Part shown: positions 34,063 through 45,750 of the stretch, in pieces | Position numbering within the stretch: position 1 is the first letter of the stretch | How the letters are laid out: each line of letters starts with the position of its first letter | NCBI GenBank assembly: GCA_028532985.1 | Contig: JANCIK010000002.1 | Span: 3,038,001 to 3,102,000, forward strand | Length of the DNA stretch: 64,000 bases | Origin: Stropharia rugosoannulata | Lineage: Eukaryota; Basidiomycota; Agaricomycetes; Agaricales; Strophariaceae | Reading direction: 5' to 3' | The notes under the pieces: model-generated | Databases searched by the model: none | The model's input: only the letters and a program-made list of their open reading frames with translations | What the model was told of the DNA's origin: nothing | Translations under genes and position numbers: made by a program

Positions 34063-34514
34063 ATGCAGTTCACTCTCTCCTTTGCTGCCCTCGCTCTCGC
34101 CACCCTTGCGGCTGCCAATCCCCTTGAAGTCCGCCAGACCAATCAATGCAACACCGGTTCTCTCCAGTGCTGCCAGAGTGTCCAGAGCGCAGCCTCTCCC
34201 GCCGCTGCCAACCTTCTCGGCCCCCTCGGCATCGCTGTTCAGGGTGTCACTGCCCTTGTCGGTCTCACTTGCTCGCCCCTCAGTGTAATTGGCCTCAGTA
34301 GCGGCTCATGGTATGCGTCCCTAATGCATTGTTGACCTTGTCAAGCGCTTTCTAACATACATCCTTTAGCTCTGCTCAGCCCGCTTGCTGCAGCGGTGAC
34401 AGCTTCAGTAAGTTCTAAATTGTTAAAACTGTTCGCATAGCGGCCTATTTAACAACTTGCTTTATAGACGGTGTCGTCGCCTTGGGATGCAGCCCCATCA
34501 ACCTTGGCTTGTAG
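34063..34514 (+). CDS. Class I hydrophobin
   Basis: A secreted amphipathic protein that self-assembles on hyphal and fruit-body surfaces. It is 110 aa. Exons are 34063-34310, 34370-34407 and 34468-34514, with consistent phases. The signal peptide [20 protein letters not shown] is followed by a short propeptide-like stretch ending in R. Eight cysteines follow the hydrophobin pattern [31 protein letters not shown] and LGCSP. The spacing between the third and fourth cysteines (about 32 residues, hydrophobic) fits class I. The protein ends INLGL. The intron positions beside the fifth cysteine and before the last cysteine are typical of basidiomycete hydrophobins. No second hydrophobin gene is seen nearby. 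Confidence 0.95.
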
Positions 34515-34953
34515 AAATTGGGTTCCATGGCCTGGCCTTCTATGGACATTAGTTATACCTGCCCGATAATTATTCATTTTATTCAAGTCGCTTTACTCTG
34601 GTGTGGATAGATATTTACTAAGTGTTTACGATACCCCAATGCAATGCGCATTTGATGACATTTATTGGTGCAAAGTATGATTCAATTACATTTGCTCACA
34701 AGCAAGCACCTTGAGTTCCAGAACAGGGCACAGTATCTTGGACTTTCGGTTCAAGGTGAGTATTAGAAGTAGTTACATATGTGATGTTATAGACAGGCAG
34801 TTTATTATGAGTGGCATCAGAGTAGATTGTTCTAATACAAAGAAAAAAATAGATAACACCTTCCGTTTGCCTTTAGTTTGCCTTCCGTCCAACACTAGAT
34901 ACATAGTGGCAACGTAATAGTCGAAGCCGTTCGGGTCAATTCGTTTTATATGA
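34515..34953. other. Convergent 3-prime flanks, no gene seen
   Basis: This stretch lies between the hydrophobin stop and the AFG1 stop on the opposite strand. It is AT-rich with no coding signal. Confidence 0.6.
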
Positions 34954-36916
34954 TTATTTTGCGCCTGCGGTTTCTGCCCATTCTTTGCTACCCATTTGGA
35001 CCAATCGCGAGCAAGCTCGGGCAAATGCGAAAACCTCTTCTTCGCCAGTGAACATGGAACTCGACCCAACAACATCATTAGATAAACCCTTTGAGGACAG
35101 CAAGTCAGTTCTTGTCACGGGTAGGTTATTAGTTATGCTCACCAGATCATCCATGACACTTCGCATATGGTCAGATATATGGTGCGCTCCCTCGGTGGGG
35201 TCATCGGAGAAAACTTGGAATACAGGGACTTCGGACGTCACGAAAAGTTTGATCTGAAAACCGAATGTTTGAATAATGATCGAACAAGTGAAGTGAGAAT
35301 ACAAACTTTGCTTTCATAGCATGCTATGATTCGGTTGCGGAAATGAGACGGAAATGAACAAATGTAATTGGAAAGCAGAGCCTACCATCAATAAATGTGA
35401 TAAATCTTCGCGCCTACAAGCCTCGTCAATAAAAGGAATATTGCATGAGTCAACAAGACATACAAGGTCCTTCCTGTCGACTCCCATCTTTGGAATATTC
35501 ATAACAAAGATAGTACTGAAGTTTTTTGTTATTTCGATATAATCAGCGGCGCTTAGAGGTTGTCCGCAAAGGGTGTCGAAGTTAAATTTGGCCACAGTAG
35601 ACGTGCTTTCAGGAACAAGTAGAGTTCGGCCCCAAGTGTTTAATTTACGGTTCGGTATTGGGGGGTCGTTTGGGTTCTCAGAGGCGAGAGCGTGGAATAA
35701 TTTGTCGACCTCCTGTGTGTTTTCTGGACTCAAAGGGGAATAGTAAACCTGCGACAGAGCCCTAGGTACTCGTCGGTAATCTAACTTCAAATCAGAGACA
35801 AGATATCAGCAACAAAATATTCACACTTACCTGTGCCAGAATCAAGGTCTGTAACTTCAAATTGAGATTTGAGTAGTTCAATGGCAGGTACAAAGCTGGA
35901 TCGTTGAATTCCGTTCTTGTAGAGGTCATCAGGGTGGCGACTGCGACCTACGATCAGTATACAGAAGCGGTGTAGGTGAAATCATCTCACTTTGAAGTCA
36001 TAACACAGACGACACCGTAATTGACTAGAGATTCCAGAAGCCGCCTTAGAATCATAGCGTCCGCAATATCCGTTACTTGGAACTCGTCAAAGCACAGGAC
36101 AGAAGCTTGTCGTGCAAGATCCCGTGCCACTGGAACTATGGGATCTCCTCCCTGAAAGCCCATCGCGATTTTGGCCGCGTGAAGTCTTTTGTGAACGTCA
36201 ATCATGAATGCATGGAAATGCACTCGACGCTTGCGCGTGATGGCTGGTGGGAGGGTCTGGTAGAATAGATCCATGAGCATGGTCTTGCCGGTACCGACGT
36301 CGCCATAAAGGTAAAGTCCTTTGGGGGCTGATTCAGGCGGTGAAGTAGGAATAGGTGCATCCCGACCAAATATCCGGGACAGCTGCTAACGTGAGCAAAT
36401 GTTTTAACTAGTTAAATAACGTAGACTTTACCAGAGAGTTGCTACTAGGCGCATCGGGAACCTCCGGTGGGGTATAAGTAATTAACTGGTCATGTAGGTC
36501 CTGTAATTTTTGGATAATCCGCGTCTGGTGTTCGTCACCCTGCAGAGTTCCGGAGTCGATCATCTTCTGATACTGGCGTAGCGGAGTCGTCCACACTGAT
36601 ACATGGATTTAGATGAGGTGATGTAGCATTTTGTGGTACACGCACCATCTTTCGATGGATCCCCGGTAGATTTTGGACTCTGAGGATTACTGTTTGCAGA
36701 TCGATTTACTATAAAGCTTTCCTCCAGAGTAGATTGACTAAGTCTAGAATCGACGGCAAGAGATGAATTGAAAGCTCTTCCTGTAGTCTTCTTCTCACGA
36801 GCTATGTGGGAGGATGTTGTGGCCTCTGAAGAAATGGACGCTCGCTGAGCAGCCGATATAGCAGCCCTGCGGGGTACAGGTGGCGGAGAAGCAAGTATTC
36901 TTCGGGCAGTCCTCAT
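34954..36916 (-). CDS. AFG1: AFG1/LACE1-type mitochondrial AAA ATPase
   Basis: Mitochondrial inner-membrane ATPase that helps degrade or assemble respiratory-chain subunits. It starts [20 protein letters not shown], an Arg/Ser/Ala-rich presequence. The family N-domain includes [20 protein letters not shown]. Walker A is [16 protein letters not shown], interrupted by no intron, and Walker B is [38 protein letters not shown] holds the arginine-finger region. The C-terminus has [34 protein letters not shown] and [20 protein letters not shown], then stop at 34954. Two very small exons are needed: 35413-35386 (28 nt) and 35323-35307 (17 nt). After the VFQVF block, a stretch of about 40 residues rich in Ser and Asp precedes the end. 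The gene is divergent from UreF, 258 bp away. Confidence 0.92.
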
Positions 36917-37174
36917 CCTTCAGAATTATGCAACAGATGAATTCGTAGTGTGTTGGTGAGGGTAGAGCGATAGTATATGGTAAGGCCTAAACGCCGCCGG
37001 ATGAACGCAGGAAGTGGCAAAGACGATAAACGTCAGAGACCCTCGGAACTCCTGTTCCACCACGTGATCGGCTATCCGCGCGTATGAACCCGAGGCATCA
37101 ACCCGTCCAATCTTATCTCTCTTGTAGTGCTTGTCTGGTGCTCACCGCTCTCCTCCGCTTCGCCCATCCTTCCA

Positions 37175-38102
37175 ATGCATCGCGCTGAAGATGCTGAAGA
37201 CTATATCATGCTGTTGCTTTCAGACAGCAACCTTCCAACAGGGTCCTTTGTAGCTTCGTCTGGCTTAGAGTCCTATGTCAAACATGGTTTCCCTACCTTC
37301 CCATCTACCGCAGATGTCGCTACGGTCAACTTCATACGCGACAGCCTAGGGGTATACGCAAGGAGTGCCATCCCATTTGTATCTGATGCACACCGTGTTG
37401 TCAGCGCGTTCGCGTCGCATGGAAGAATAGAGAGAGCAGTGGTGGGTGCAGATGAAAAGGGTTACAATGATATCCTGCAGACTCTCACAGAACTCGACGA
37501 GTTATATCAAGCCATGACGCTTAATCATGTAGCCAGGAGGGCCTCGATGTCTCAGGGAGTAGCTCTTTTGACGTTGTATTCAAAAGGATTCTCGCGACCT
37601 TCCTCCTTGTCCGCATTCTCGGGTTCAGAAGCACAGGATCAAGAAGCGGTTATAAGGAAACTCATTGACCTTTTTAAACTGAAAGTACGCAAAGAGCAGG
37701 TATTCGGCCATTTGCCCATATGCTGGGGTATCTTGACTGCAGGTCTAGGCTTGAATCTAGGTTCGTCAGTTTCCCTCAGTGATCGCGGAAAATATTACCC
37801 AAAGCGTCATCCTAGAAAGAAGCCAGTATCTTCACCTATTTCTTCACGCCCGAAGTCTCCTATCTGCTTCCGTTCGTTTGAACGATCTAGGACCGTACGG
37901 TGCACAACAGGTGTTATTACATGCCGTGCGACCACTAGTAGCCGCTGAAGCTACAAGATGTAAAGACCTCCATACTGGTCTGCATGTCAAACAAGGCGAA
38001 GTATTCGACGAGACAACACAAGGTCCCGCAAACACATGGCCGCTGGGAGAAATTTTGGCAGGCCGTCATGATTTGCAACATTCACGTATCTTCAACAGCT
38101 AG
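37175..38102 (+). CDS. ureF: Urease accessory protein UreF
   Basis: UreF bridges the chaperones UreD/UreH and the GTPase UreG during nickel delivery to apo-urease in the cytosol. Two exons (37175-37760 and 37816-38102) give 290 aa. The start MHRAEDAEDYIMLLLSDSNL leads into the family hallmark LPTGSFVASSGLES. The all-helical body continues with LTELDELYQAMTLNHVARRA and SMSQGVALLTLYSKG. HLPICWGILTAGLGLN and DLGPYGAQQVLLHAVRPLVA are typical UreF helices. The length is normal for fungal UreF. Other urease genes are not in the window. The stop lies 76 bp from the stop of the convergent eIF3f gene, so the transcripts probably overlap at their 3-prime ends. Confidence 0.93.
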
Positions 38103-38178
38103 ATGGCGACCCTATCTTTCCGCATCGTAGGGCGACGAAAAACAAACAATACAAGGAAAAATCCACAACTGCATATTT

Positions 38179-39369
38179 CTATGTCGAGGCTGTAAGAGCC
38201 AACCGCGCCGAAACTTCTGCTTGTGCCCGGACAAGGTTCGCAAGGTAGGAGATCATCAATGTATCCTGAGATTAAAGTTATGAGGAAGGATCTTGGGACA
38301 TGTCGCGACATGCCACCCACCTGTAGGCTAGTGTTGAATCCACCCTTCTCTAGATCCTCCGTGCTGGCACCCAGTGTGTCCATGAGATATCGTCCTACGG
38401 CAGGGTCGCCTTTCTTCTCTCCCGAGAGAACTGCGCGGACATAAGTCAAAACGCGATCGAGCATGTCCGAGACCGATACAAGGGCGCTTTCAATGATCTC
38501 TAGGTCAGCTACAGGTTGAGAGGATGTCGATGAAGGTAATGAGGCCGTCTTTGCCAGAAGGTCCACTGTGCGACACGTCCGCAGAGTTAGCTTCGCCTTT
38601 AGAGTCAGTAATTCACGCACATCCACTTCTTTCTGCATCGTGGAAGCTCAGTTCCACGGGAACTGGGACAAAAACGCAGTTTTCAGGTTTGGGTTGCACG
38701 CCCACGGGCGAGCTATTTTCCGAACAGCTTTTAATACTCTGGCTCAACTCCAAATGGAAAAGACTAACCTGATGTAAGCCTTAACGCCAGCCTCTTGGCC
38801 CTCCTCCGTGCCAGTATTGACGGAAACATGAATAGCCTGGTGGGGGCCGGTTTCCTGAGAGTAAAAATTTTGGATAAGGGCGGAGTAGGTATTCAGATTT
38901 GATCCCGTCGAGTACCTTCCAAATCGTCAGTTTGAACTTCATGCCCAGATATTGTCGGTAGCTTACCATCCAACGATGACCTCCTTCGGGTTTACTTTGT
39001 GATGGAGCTCGTACATGGTTCGGTGGTAATCCATATCGACGGCAACCTGTTCATCCGTCTCGCTGTGTAGTACAGCGAATGATGAACGGACTTCAACTTC
39101 ATTCTCATGGCGTGTGCCAAGCAGTGTGCCAATGACGCGGTCCTGAGCGTCTGTGCGTCGCAGGTAGTGGTCCAGAATGGAGAATAGGGCTACAGGGTGG
39201 ATCGTGACATTTGTAGGGGTTCGTCTAAACAAATGAGTATCTCGTTAGATCTTGTAAATCCTGATCAAACGAAGAATAACAGGAAGTGTACACACGGTAC
39301 ATTATGGGTAACATCATTCACAACAGTGCCGTGGATGTTGATCGCAGAGGACTTGGGACCGAGCGGCAT
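38179..39369 (-). CDS. eIF3f: Translation initiation factor eIF3 subunit F
   Basis: Subunit of the eIF3 complex, which organises the 43S pre-initiation complex. The first exon reads [17 protein letters not shown] and probably ends at GTGTGT near 39293. The next exon gives [40 protein letters not shown] and [20 protein letters not shown], the MPN domain of eIF3f, followed by [11 protein letters not shown]. As expected for eIF3f there is no intact JAMM zinc-site. The C-terminal helical part includes [27 protein letters not shown] helices and [18 protein letters not shown], and the last exon reads [20 protein letters not shown]. The start lies only 156 bp from the divergent TOM7 start. Confidence 0.92.
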
Positions 39370-39525
39370 GGCTACAAGAAGATTTTGAGGTTATATAAAC
39401 CGGTGTAGAAAACGTTTGCATTAAGGCTCAGCACCAAAAAAGTGACCTCGGTGTTTGCCGGGAACTTTGGTCGCGGTGGGAAAGGCCCCGTCACTCTCTT
39501 TCAGTCCCCCAACCAACACACCAGT

Positions 39526-39843
39526 ATGCCTTCAGAAGAGACCAAGGTGCGCTCGTCGTAACATTCTAATACCCAATACTAATCAATGCCTACACAGGAA
39601 CGTATCAACAAGGCAGTCGAGGTTGGACGCGTACGTCTTCTTTCGGGTTGGTTCAAATACGTATGCTAACCGCACGAATTGTAAAATAGACCATCCTCCA
39701 CTATGGCTGGATCCCTCTCATCATTTACGTGGGCTTCACACGAAGCAACCCCAAACCCGAGCTGTTCAAGTGTGTCTTCATACTGACTCGACCGTAAACT
39801 GGGCCTGACGTCGCCTTTCAGATTGATTAGCCCGCTTGCATAG
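39526..39843 (+). CDS. TOM7: Mitochondrial import receptor subunit TOM7
   Basis: Small subunit of the outer-membrane translocase that regulates assembly of the TOM complex. Four exons (39526-39546, 39598-39630, 39690-39769 and 39822-39843) give only 51 aa. The protein starts MPSEETKERINKAVEVGRTI and continues with the membrane helix HYGWIPLIIYVGFTRSNPKP before ending LISPLA. This matches the TOM7 family over its whole length, including the GWIP and SNPKP motifs. Two exons are 21 and 33 nt. Such a small multi-exon gene is easily missed by automatic annotation. Confidence 0.95.
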
Positions 39844-40253
39844 ACGTTATAGCAAACCACGGCTTGTAATACCATATTAATGCCCATTTATAATCCAAAA
39901 GGCTCTAATGGCCAGCTTTCTGACAAACAAGTGTTATGAATCTGAGGTTGTGGTATTGACGAATCCTGGCTGTTTCCCAACCTTTCAACTTAAGCCGTGA
40001 GTTACTTCTTTTCTACAGAGCGATGATTATATACGTCGTGGTGGTACATCTCCGTGCCCTGAATTCCACCATGAGTGGCTGTCTCTTGACGTAACCGCGG
40101 TTGACGCTGGTTTAATCTAGGCAGCAGGTGTGAAGATTTGACAAGGCCAGATATGAGCTCTCAATTCATTCTACTATGCAGTAACACGAATCTAACGAAA
40201 ACTTGCAGGCACTATTAGCGAATTGAAAACTGAACAACTATCGTATACAAGGG
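39844..40253. other. Convergent 3-prime flanks, no gene seen
   Basis: Non-coding sequence between the TOM7 stop and the stop of the RNF220-type gene on the opposite strand. Nothing recognisable is present. Confidence 0.6.
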
Positions 40254-41776
40254 TCAAAGGTACACTCTGCGCAAATCCGTAGCACCCGTAATGCGTTTGC
40301 AGATGGGACAAAGTTTCGTGGAACCGAGACATCTCAGCCAACACTCCCTGCAACAAGTATGCCAGCAGCCAGTCGATACCGTTGGTTCTGCATAAGGATC
40401 GAGACAAATGCGACAGAGAAGGGATGTCGAGGACGAAACAGTGGTAGTTTCCTACATAAAATTTAATTTTCATTCGCAACGTGCTCATGCACTGACGTAC
40501 CATGTATTTCAGCTTGTTTTCCAGAGCTAGTATTAGTGCAGCTTTATCTCCCCGTTGACGAGCGGAGACTATGACCGGGTCTAGCTTGTCTATTTCTGAT
40601 ACTCCCATGATTTGGTCCATTTGATTTTTGGCCACTTCTTCGGTGTTCAATCTTGTATTACGTTTGACGATCTTGTTTGCTGCAATAAGGTGCCGGAGAG
40701 TTTGTTCGGGTTGCCCTTCACCAGCATCATCCTCAATGTTGACCTGTGCATCCTCGTCCTCATCGACGTTTTGACGAGGCACATCAACAGGGAAAACATC
40801 CCCTTCTGTGAACTGAGGTGCGCCATAAATAGCTTGGTCATCGCCGTCTATATCGATATCTTCGTCGATACCCTCCTCATCGATTCTCGTGATAAAACCC
40901 GCGCCTTTACAAATGAGTTTTAGCAATCAGCAGACATGAAGATGCACACCTCGTATATCCCCCACATAATTGTCATCACATTCCCATTCCTCTTCTGATG
41001 CCTGCTGCAAAAGTTCCTGTTGACGGGCTTCCTCAAGCCGTTGGCTTTCATGCACCAGACAAGCATCAACATGAGCATCGAGTACGTCGCGGTCGCCCCG
41101 GACAACCGCAGAACAAACAGGACAGGTAATTTCGTCGCCCGTGAACCTCCGTAGCCAGGTATCCCTCACATTGTCCTCATCATCATCCTTGACCAGCTCC
41201 TTCAGCTTGATATGTCGACGCTTCCTGTGCCTCTTGACTATTTGTATTGTTTTCGTTGATTGATTTAGCGAATTATCTCCTGTGTTTGTTGCCAAAGATT
41301 TGCGAGCCTTGATGGCCGAACGGCGTACTCGTGAACTGGGACCGGGTCTGGTGGGAATGAGTTAGTCGGAAAATGTCGAACAAGAAAAATACTCACTCAT
41401 CCAAGTCATCATATATCAACTCGGAAGAACCAACGCTCAGAATTATTTCTTCGAGACGTTCGGACTCGAGTAGCGCATGCTTCCCCAATAAACGAAGTGG
41501 GATTTGTTCATCACATACAGGACATGGCCTTGTCTCTGCTCGTTTTGCTTTCGTTACGGAATTTAACCACAATGTGAGATTAAAAACCTTTTAATGCAGG
41601 ATATGAATACATACCCCGTTTTGTAGGATGGGGTGGTTCAGAAATTGAAGCGAGTAAGGGCTCTTCAGGAGGATCAACGGCCCTCTTCTTTCCTTTACTG
41701 ACATCACGCCGTCTTAAAACTCAGATCAGGGTTTGATTTAACAATTCACGCACTTGAGGGTGATAGTCAGTGCCAT
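40254..41776 (-). CDS. RNF220-type RING E3 ubiquitin ligase
   Basis: Predicted E3 ubiquitin ligase. It starts MALTITLKRRDVSKGKKRAV. A first zinc-binding element RPCPVCDEQIPLRLLGKHAL precedes a basic, Ser-rich linker. A second C2HC (UBZ4-like) finger follows: ITCPVCSAVV then DVLDAHVDACLVHESQR. An acidic middle region is full of Asp and Glu. The conserved helix LDPVIVSARQRGDKAALILA, of the RNF220 family, leads to the C-terminal RING, which needs an intron near 40500-40454 to be seen. The RING reads LLCRICLDPYAEP, TGCWHTCCRECWLRCLG, KLCPICKRITGATDLRRVYL. That C-terminus is strikingly like animal RNF220. The substrate is unknown. The gene is divergent from the GH3 gene. Confidence 0.88.
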
Positions 41777-42179
41777 ATCGGTACTAGATTATTCAAAGCG
41801 GAGTCTTTGGTCGGTATAAATCTATCTATCACTGTTGCGACACTGCTGGACGAGTTTGCTGGATGGATTGGCGCCGGTTCGACTGGATGAAAAGGACCTT
41901 TCAGGGGAACTAACTCATTTCTGGCGCAAGCGGCTTATTTAGCCGGCTTTCCCACGGTTCAGTCGTTCTAAATTTACACTCTTTTGGCCTCCCACATTCT
42001 CTTCCATTGCCATGGGTAGCCTCCACTCTTCACACACGAAATGTGACAATTACACTTGATCTTCTGATCTCCATTTTCTCCGGGATATTCCCGGTATAAA
42101 GCAAATTCCTATGCGGAGCGTGACACACCCTTGATACCTTACTTGTGCCTCCATCTCGTCGCCTACAGTAATTGCCAGA
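41777..42179. other. Divergent promoter region between the RNF220-type and GH3 genes
   Basis: No coding sequence is supported. It contains CT-rich tracts before the GH3 start (tctcttccattgccatggg and nearby). Confidence 0.55.
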
Positions 42180-45100
42180 ATGACTGCAAATGATGAAGTG
42201 GCAACTTTGCTTGCCAAGATGACTATACTGCAAAAAGTCAAGCTACTCACCGGCGTGGTCAGTAGAGTTACAAATTGGAACCCGCTCTCTCATCATGCAG
42301 ATGTATGTGTTCAGGGATGGTGGCATACGAAGTCCTTCCCCGAGTTCGATATACCAGCTGTGCGATTTAGCGATGGTCAGTACTAGCAGTCATGTGCTTT
42401 AATAAGACGGCATCTCATTCCTGCAGGCCCGAATGGTGCTCGTGGAACGAGATGTATGTTGCGTATTTGACATGATGCAAACTCGTATCAATCGCATCTA
42501 GTTTTCAACGGCGTGCCATCCAGCTGCTTCCCATCATCTACTGGAATAGGATCTTCTTTTGATGTAGAACTGGCAAAAACCATCGGTGAAGCCCTAGGAG
42601 AAGAATGTCGAGCTAAAAGTGCACACAACGTTCCAAAGAACCGCTACCAGAATTAACTAAAATGTGACAGGTACACATGTTCTCCTTGGCCCCACAGTGA
42701 ACACGCAAAGGTCTCCTTTGGGAGGCCGCGGGTTTGAATCGTTCTCTGAAGATCCGTTTCTCAATGGAACTATTGCAGCATCTTACATAAATGGCCTTCA
42801 GTCTAAAGGTGTGAGTGCAACGATCAAGCACTTCGTTGCGAACGATCAAGAATTTGAAAGGTGAGTACAGATTGTATCTTACGAGGACATGATGAATAAT
42901 GAGCGTTGTTCTGTTCAGGTTTTCTAGCAGCAGTAAGCATATTGTATTCGTAAGAATGAAATTCATTCGGGACCCAAGTTGCAATCATCAGGCGAAGTCA
43001 GCGAACGTGCTTTACGAGAAATCTATCTCAAGCCTTTTCAGATTGCAATTAAGCATGCAAACCCACATGCGCTCATGACTGCGTAAGCTCTGTATCCATA
43101 TACCCAGGCAGAATGCTCCCACTAATCATGAACACACTACAAAAAGGTATAATCGCGTTAATGGAACACATGCGTCAGAGAACACAAAGTTATTACACGA
43201 CATTCTCCTCAAAGTATGTCCTCCTCATCAATTTGGCATTTTCGTACGTTATCATCGCTGAATTTCATAATAAGGAATGGGGGTACCAAGGTACATTGAT
43301 TGTTGATGCACTGTTTCCATTGCTCACAGGAGTCAGGTCTTGTCATGAGCGATTGGACTGGTACTTACAGTACCGTGGAAAGTCTGAAAGCGGGCCTGGA
43401 CTTGGAAATGCCGTGAGTCAGTCAATTTTACTGTTTATGTTTCTCTTAATATTACTTTATAATGCAGTGGTCCCCCCATTATGCGTGGAGAGACTCTGAT
43501 TAGATGTTTAATTGGGAGAAAAATCAGTCCCAGCGATATCGATAAGCGGGCTGAAAGGGTCAGTGCATAACTCGCTCGGGTGACGCGCCAACTGAATAGT
43601 TATTCTAATAAGGTTTTGCGATTGGTGCAACAAGCCAAGGCATCTGGCATACCATTTGACGGTCCGGAGGGATATATAGATACACCTGAGTTGCGCAAAC
43701 TTCTTCGTATGGCCGCTGCTGAGTCCATCGTCCTGTTGAAAAACGAAAAAGGTATCTTACCTATAACCAGCACTTTCAAGAAGATCGCTGTCATAGGACC
43801 AAATGCCAAACAAACTGTAACGTCTGGAGGAGGATCAGCTAGTCTTCTCTCAACTTACAAGGTTTCCCCTCTGGAAGGCATCAGAAAAGCCGCTGAGGCC
43901 ATCGGCGCTGAAGTTACATACGCCCTGGGAACCCCCTCTCATAAATACCTTCCGCTTCTCGATCCTTATATCAGGATAGATGATGGAGTACCCGGAGGCT
44001 TACTTGAATTCTGGAACGATGTCCCTGCGGCGGATTTCATGTCGACTTCTCCTCAGTTTAGTGAACAACTTCCTCGTTGCATTTGGAACACTGCGACTCG
44101 TCGATCATATTGTCCCCTACTGGATGGAGTTGTGAGTGGCGTTAAGTTCGAACGCATATATTCCTGGTATAACCCCAATTTCGTTCAATAGGATGCAGAC
44201 AAAGTAAATCTAATCTGTTGGATGCGGGTATGTTTTCCATTTCCGATGACAAATATAAAGCTCATTTTGGCGAAGTATACAACCAAATTCATACCGGATG
44301 AAGATGGCGACTGGGATTTTGGGTTGAACGTCACAGGCCATGGAAATCTCTTCATTGACCAGACACTCATTGTTCACTATGTGCCAGTCGTTGTGAGCGG
44401 GGACGATGTGTTTGACACCAAAGAGATACGCGGGGTCGCCAATAACCTCAAAGCAGGACAAGAATACAATCTCGAAATACGAGTTGCTAATAAAGCATTT
44501 GCTACTCAGCCGATCAATTTCCCGTGCTGGGGTGTTATTCGCGCGGGAGGGATACGTGCTGCAGAGCCAGACATCTCTATAAAAGAAGCGGCCGATATCG
44601 CACGGGAATCCGATGGTATGCATGAGTTCATCTGTGAAGACATACTATCCTTGACAACTCCTTAGTCGCTATTCTAGTTATTGGATTGAATAATGAGTTC
44701 GTCAAGTTTTGTCTGCTGCTCGGCTGCGTCAGCTAATAAGTTTGTTATTTTGCAACAGCTGGGAGACAGAGGGCGTTGATCGCCACGACATGGAGTACGT
44801 GTGTTACTTTTATTTCTTTGTTAAATGCAAATCGTATATTGTAGATTGCCTGGACTCACTAACAAACTGGTGACTGAAATAATTCAAGCCAATCCTAATA
44901 CAGTGGTTGTCAATCAATCAGGTACTCCGGTTAGAATGCCATGGGCGAATCAAGCTACCACGCTCCTGCAGGTACGGTTTAGGACCAAGTGCTTGTTTGT
45001 CTGGTCTCACGCATCGTTAAGGCATTTTATGGCGGGAACGAGCTCGGAAATGGTCTTGCGGATGTACTCTTCGGAGTGGTCAATCCATCTGCTAAGCTTC

Positions 45101-45750
45101 CATTGACTTTTCCGTGAGTACCAAAGAATATCTGGTAATCGTTCCGATACTGATTGCTTGGCAGAGTAAAGCTCGAAGATAACCCTTCGTACTCGTCGTT
45201 CGGCAAGGAAAGTCAAGGTTTTGGGAAAGTTCATTACAACGAGGTAAATTTGCCTAATTGTGTCTGTCTTACAATATAATAAAAACCCTCATAGGGTATA
45301 TTTGTTGGATACAGGAGCTACGAGTTACGCAAGCTCGACCCTCTCTTCCCATTCGGATTCGGTCTTTCTTATACGACATTCGATTACAACGATCTAAAAT
45401 GTTCTGAGATTTCTGAGGATGGAAAATTCCAGGTTTCTTTCAACTTGAAGAATGTCGGCAAAAGGTCTGGGCGGGAGGTTGCCCAAGTGTACATCTCCGA
45501 CAGTCAATCATCGCTCCCCCGTCCTTCCAAGGAGCTGAAAGATTTTACAAAGATCCACCTTGAACCAGGCGAAATGAAGCGGGTAACTATCCAACTAGAT
45601 AAAGAAGCGCTGGGCTTCTACAACGACCAGGACATGCGTTGGACTGCAGAGAGCGGTAAATTTGGTGTCCATGTTGGCGCGTCGTCGGCGGATATTAGGC
45701 TGAATGGCGAAGTTGAGCTCAATCAGTCGTTGTCATGGACGGGTTTATGA
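42180..45750 (+). CDS. GH3 beta-glucosidase with PA14 insert, no signal peptide
   Basis: Family 3 glycoside hydrolase that releases glucose from beta-glucosides such as cellobiose. It starts [20 protein letters not shown] with no signal peptide, so it is probably intracellular. The (beta/alpha)8 domain has [40 protein letters not shown] and [18 protein letters not shown]. It also has the nucleophile segment [20 protein letters not shown], where the Asp of SDW is the nucleophile. That segment depends on splicing 43291-43335 or so. The second domain has [21 protein letters not shown]14 insert follows ([20 protein letters not shown], region 44.2-44.6 kb). The second domain then resumes with [19 protein letters not shown] and [14 protein letters not shown], before the fibronectin-like C-terminus ending SLSWTGL. 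A dozen introns are implied and not all borders are fixed. Confidence 0.92.
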
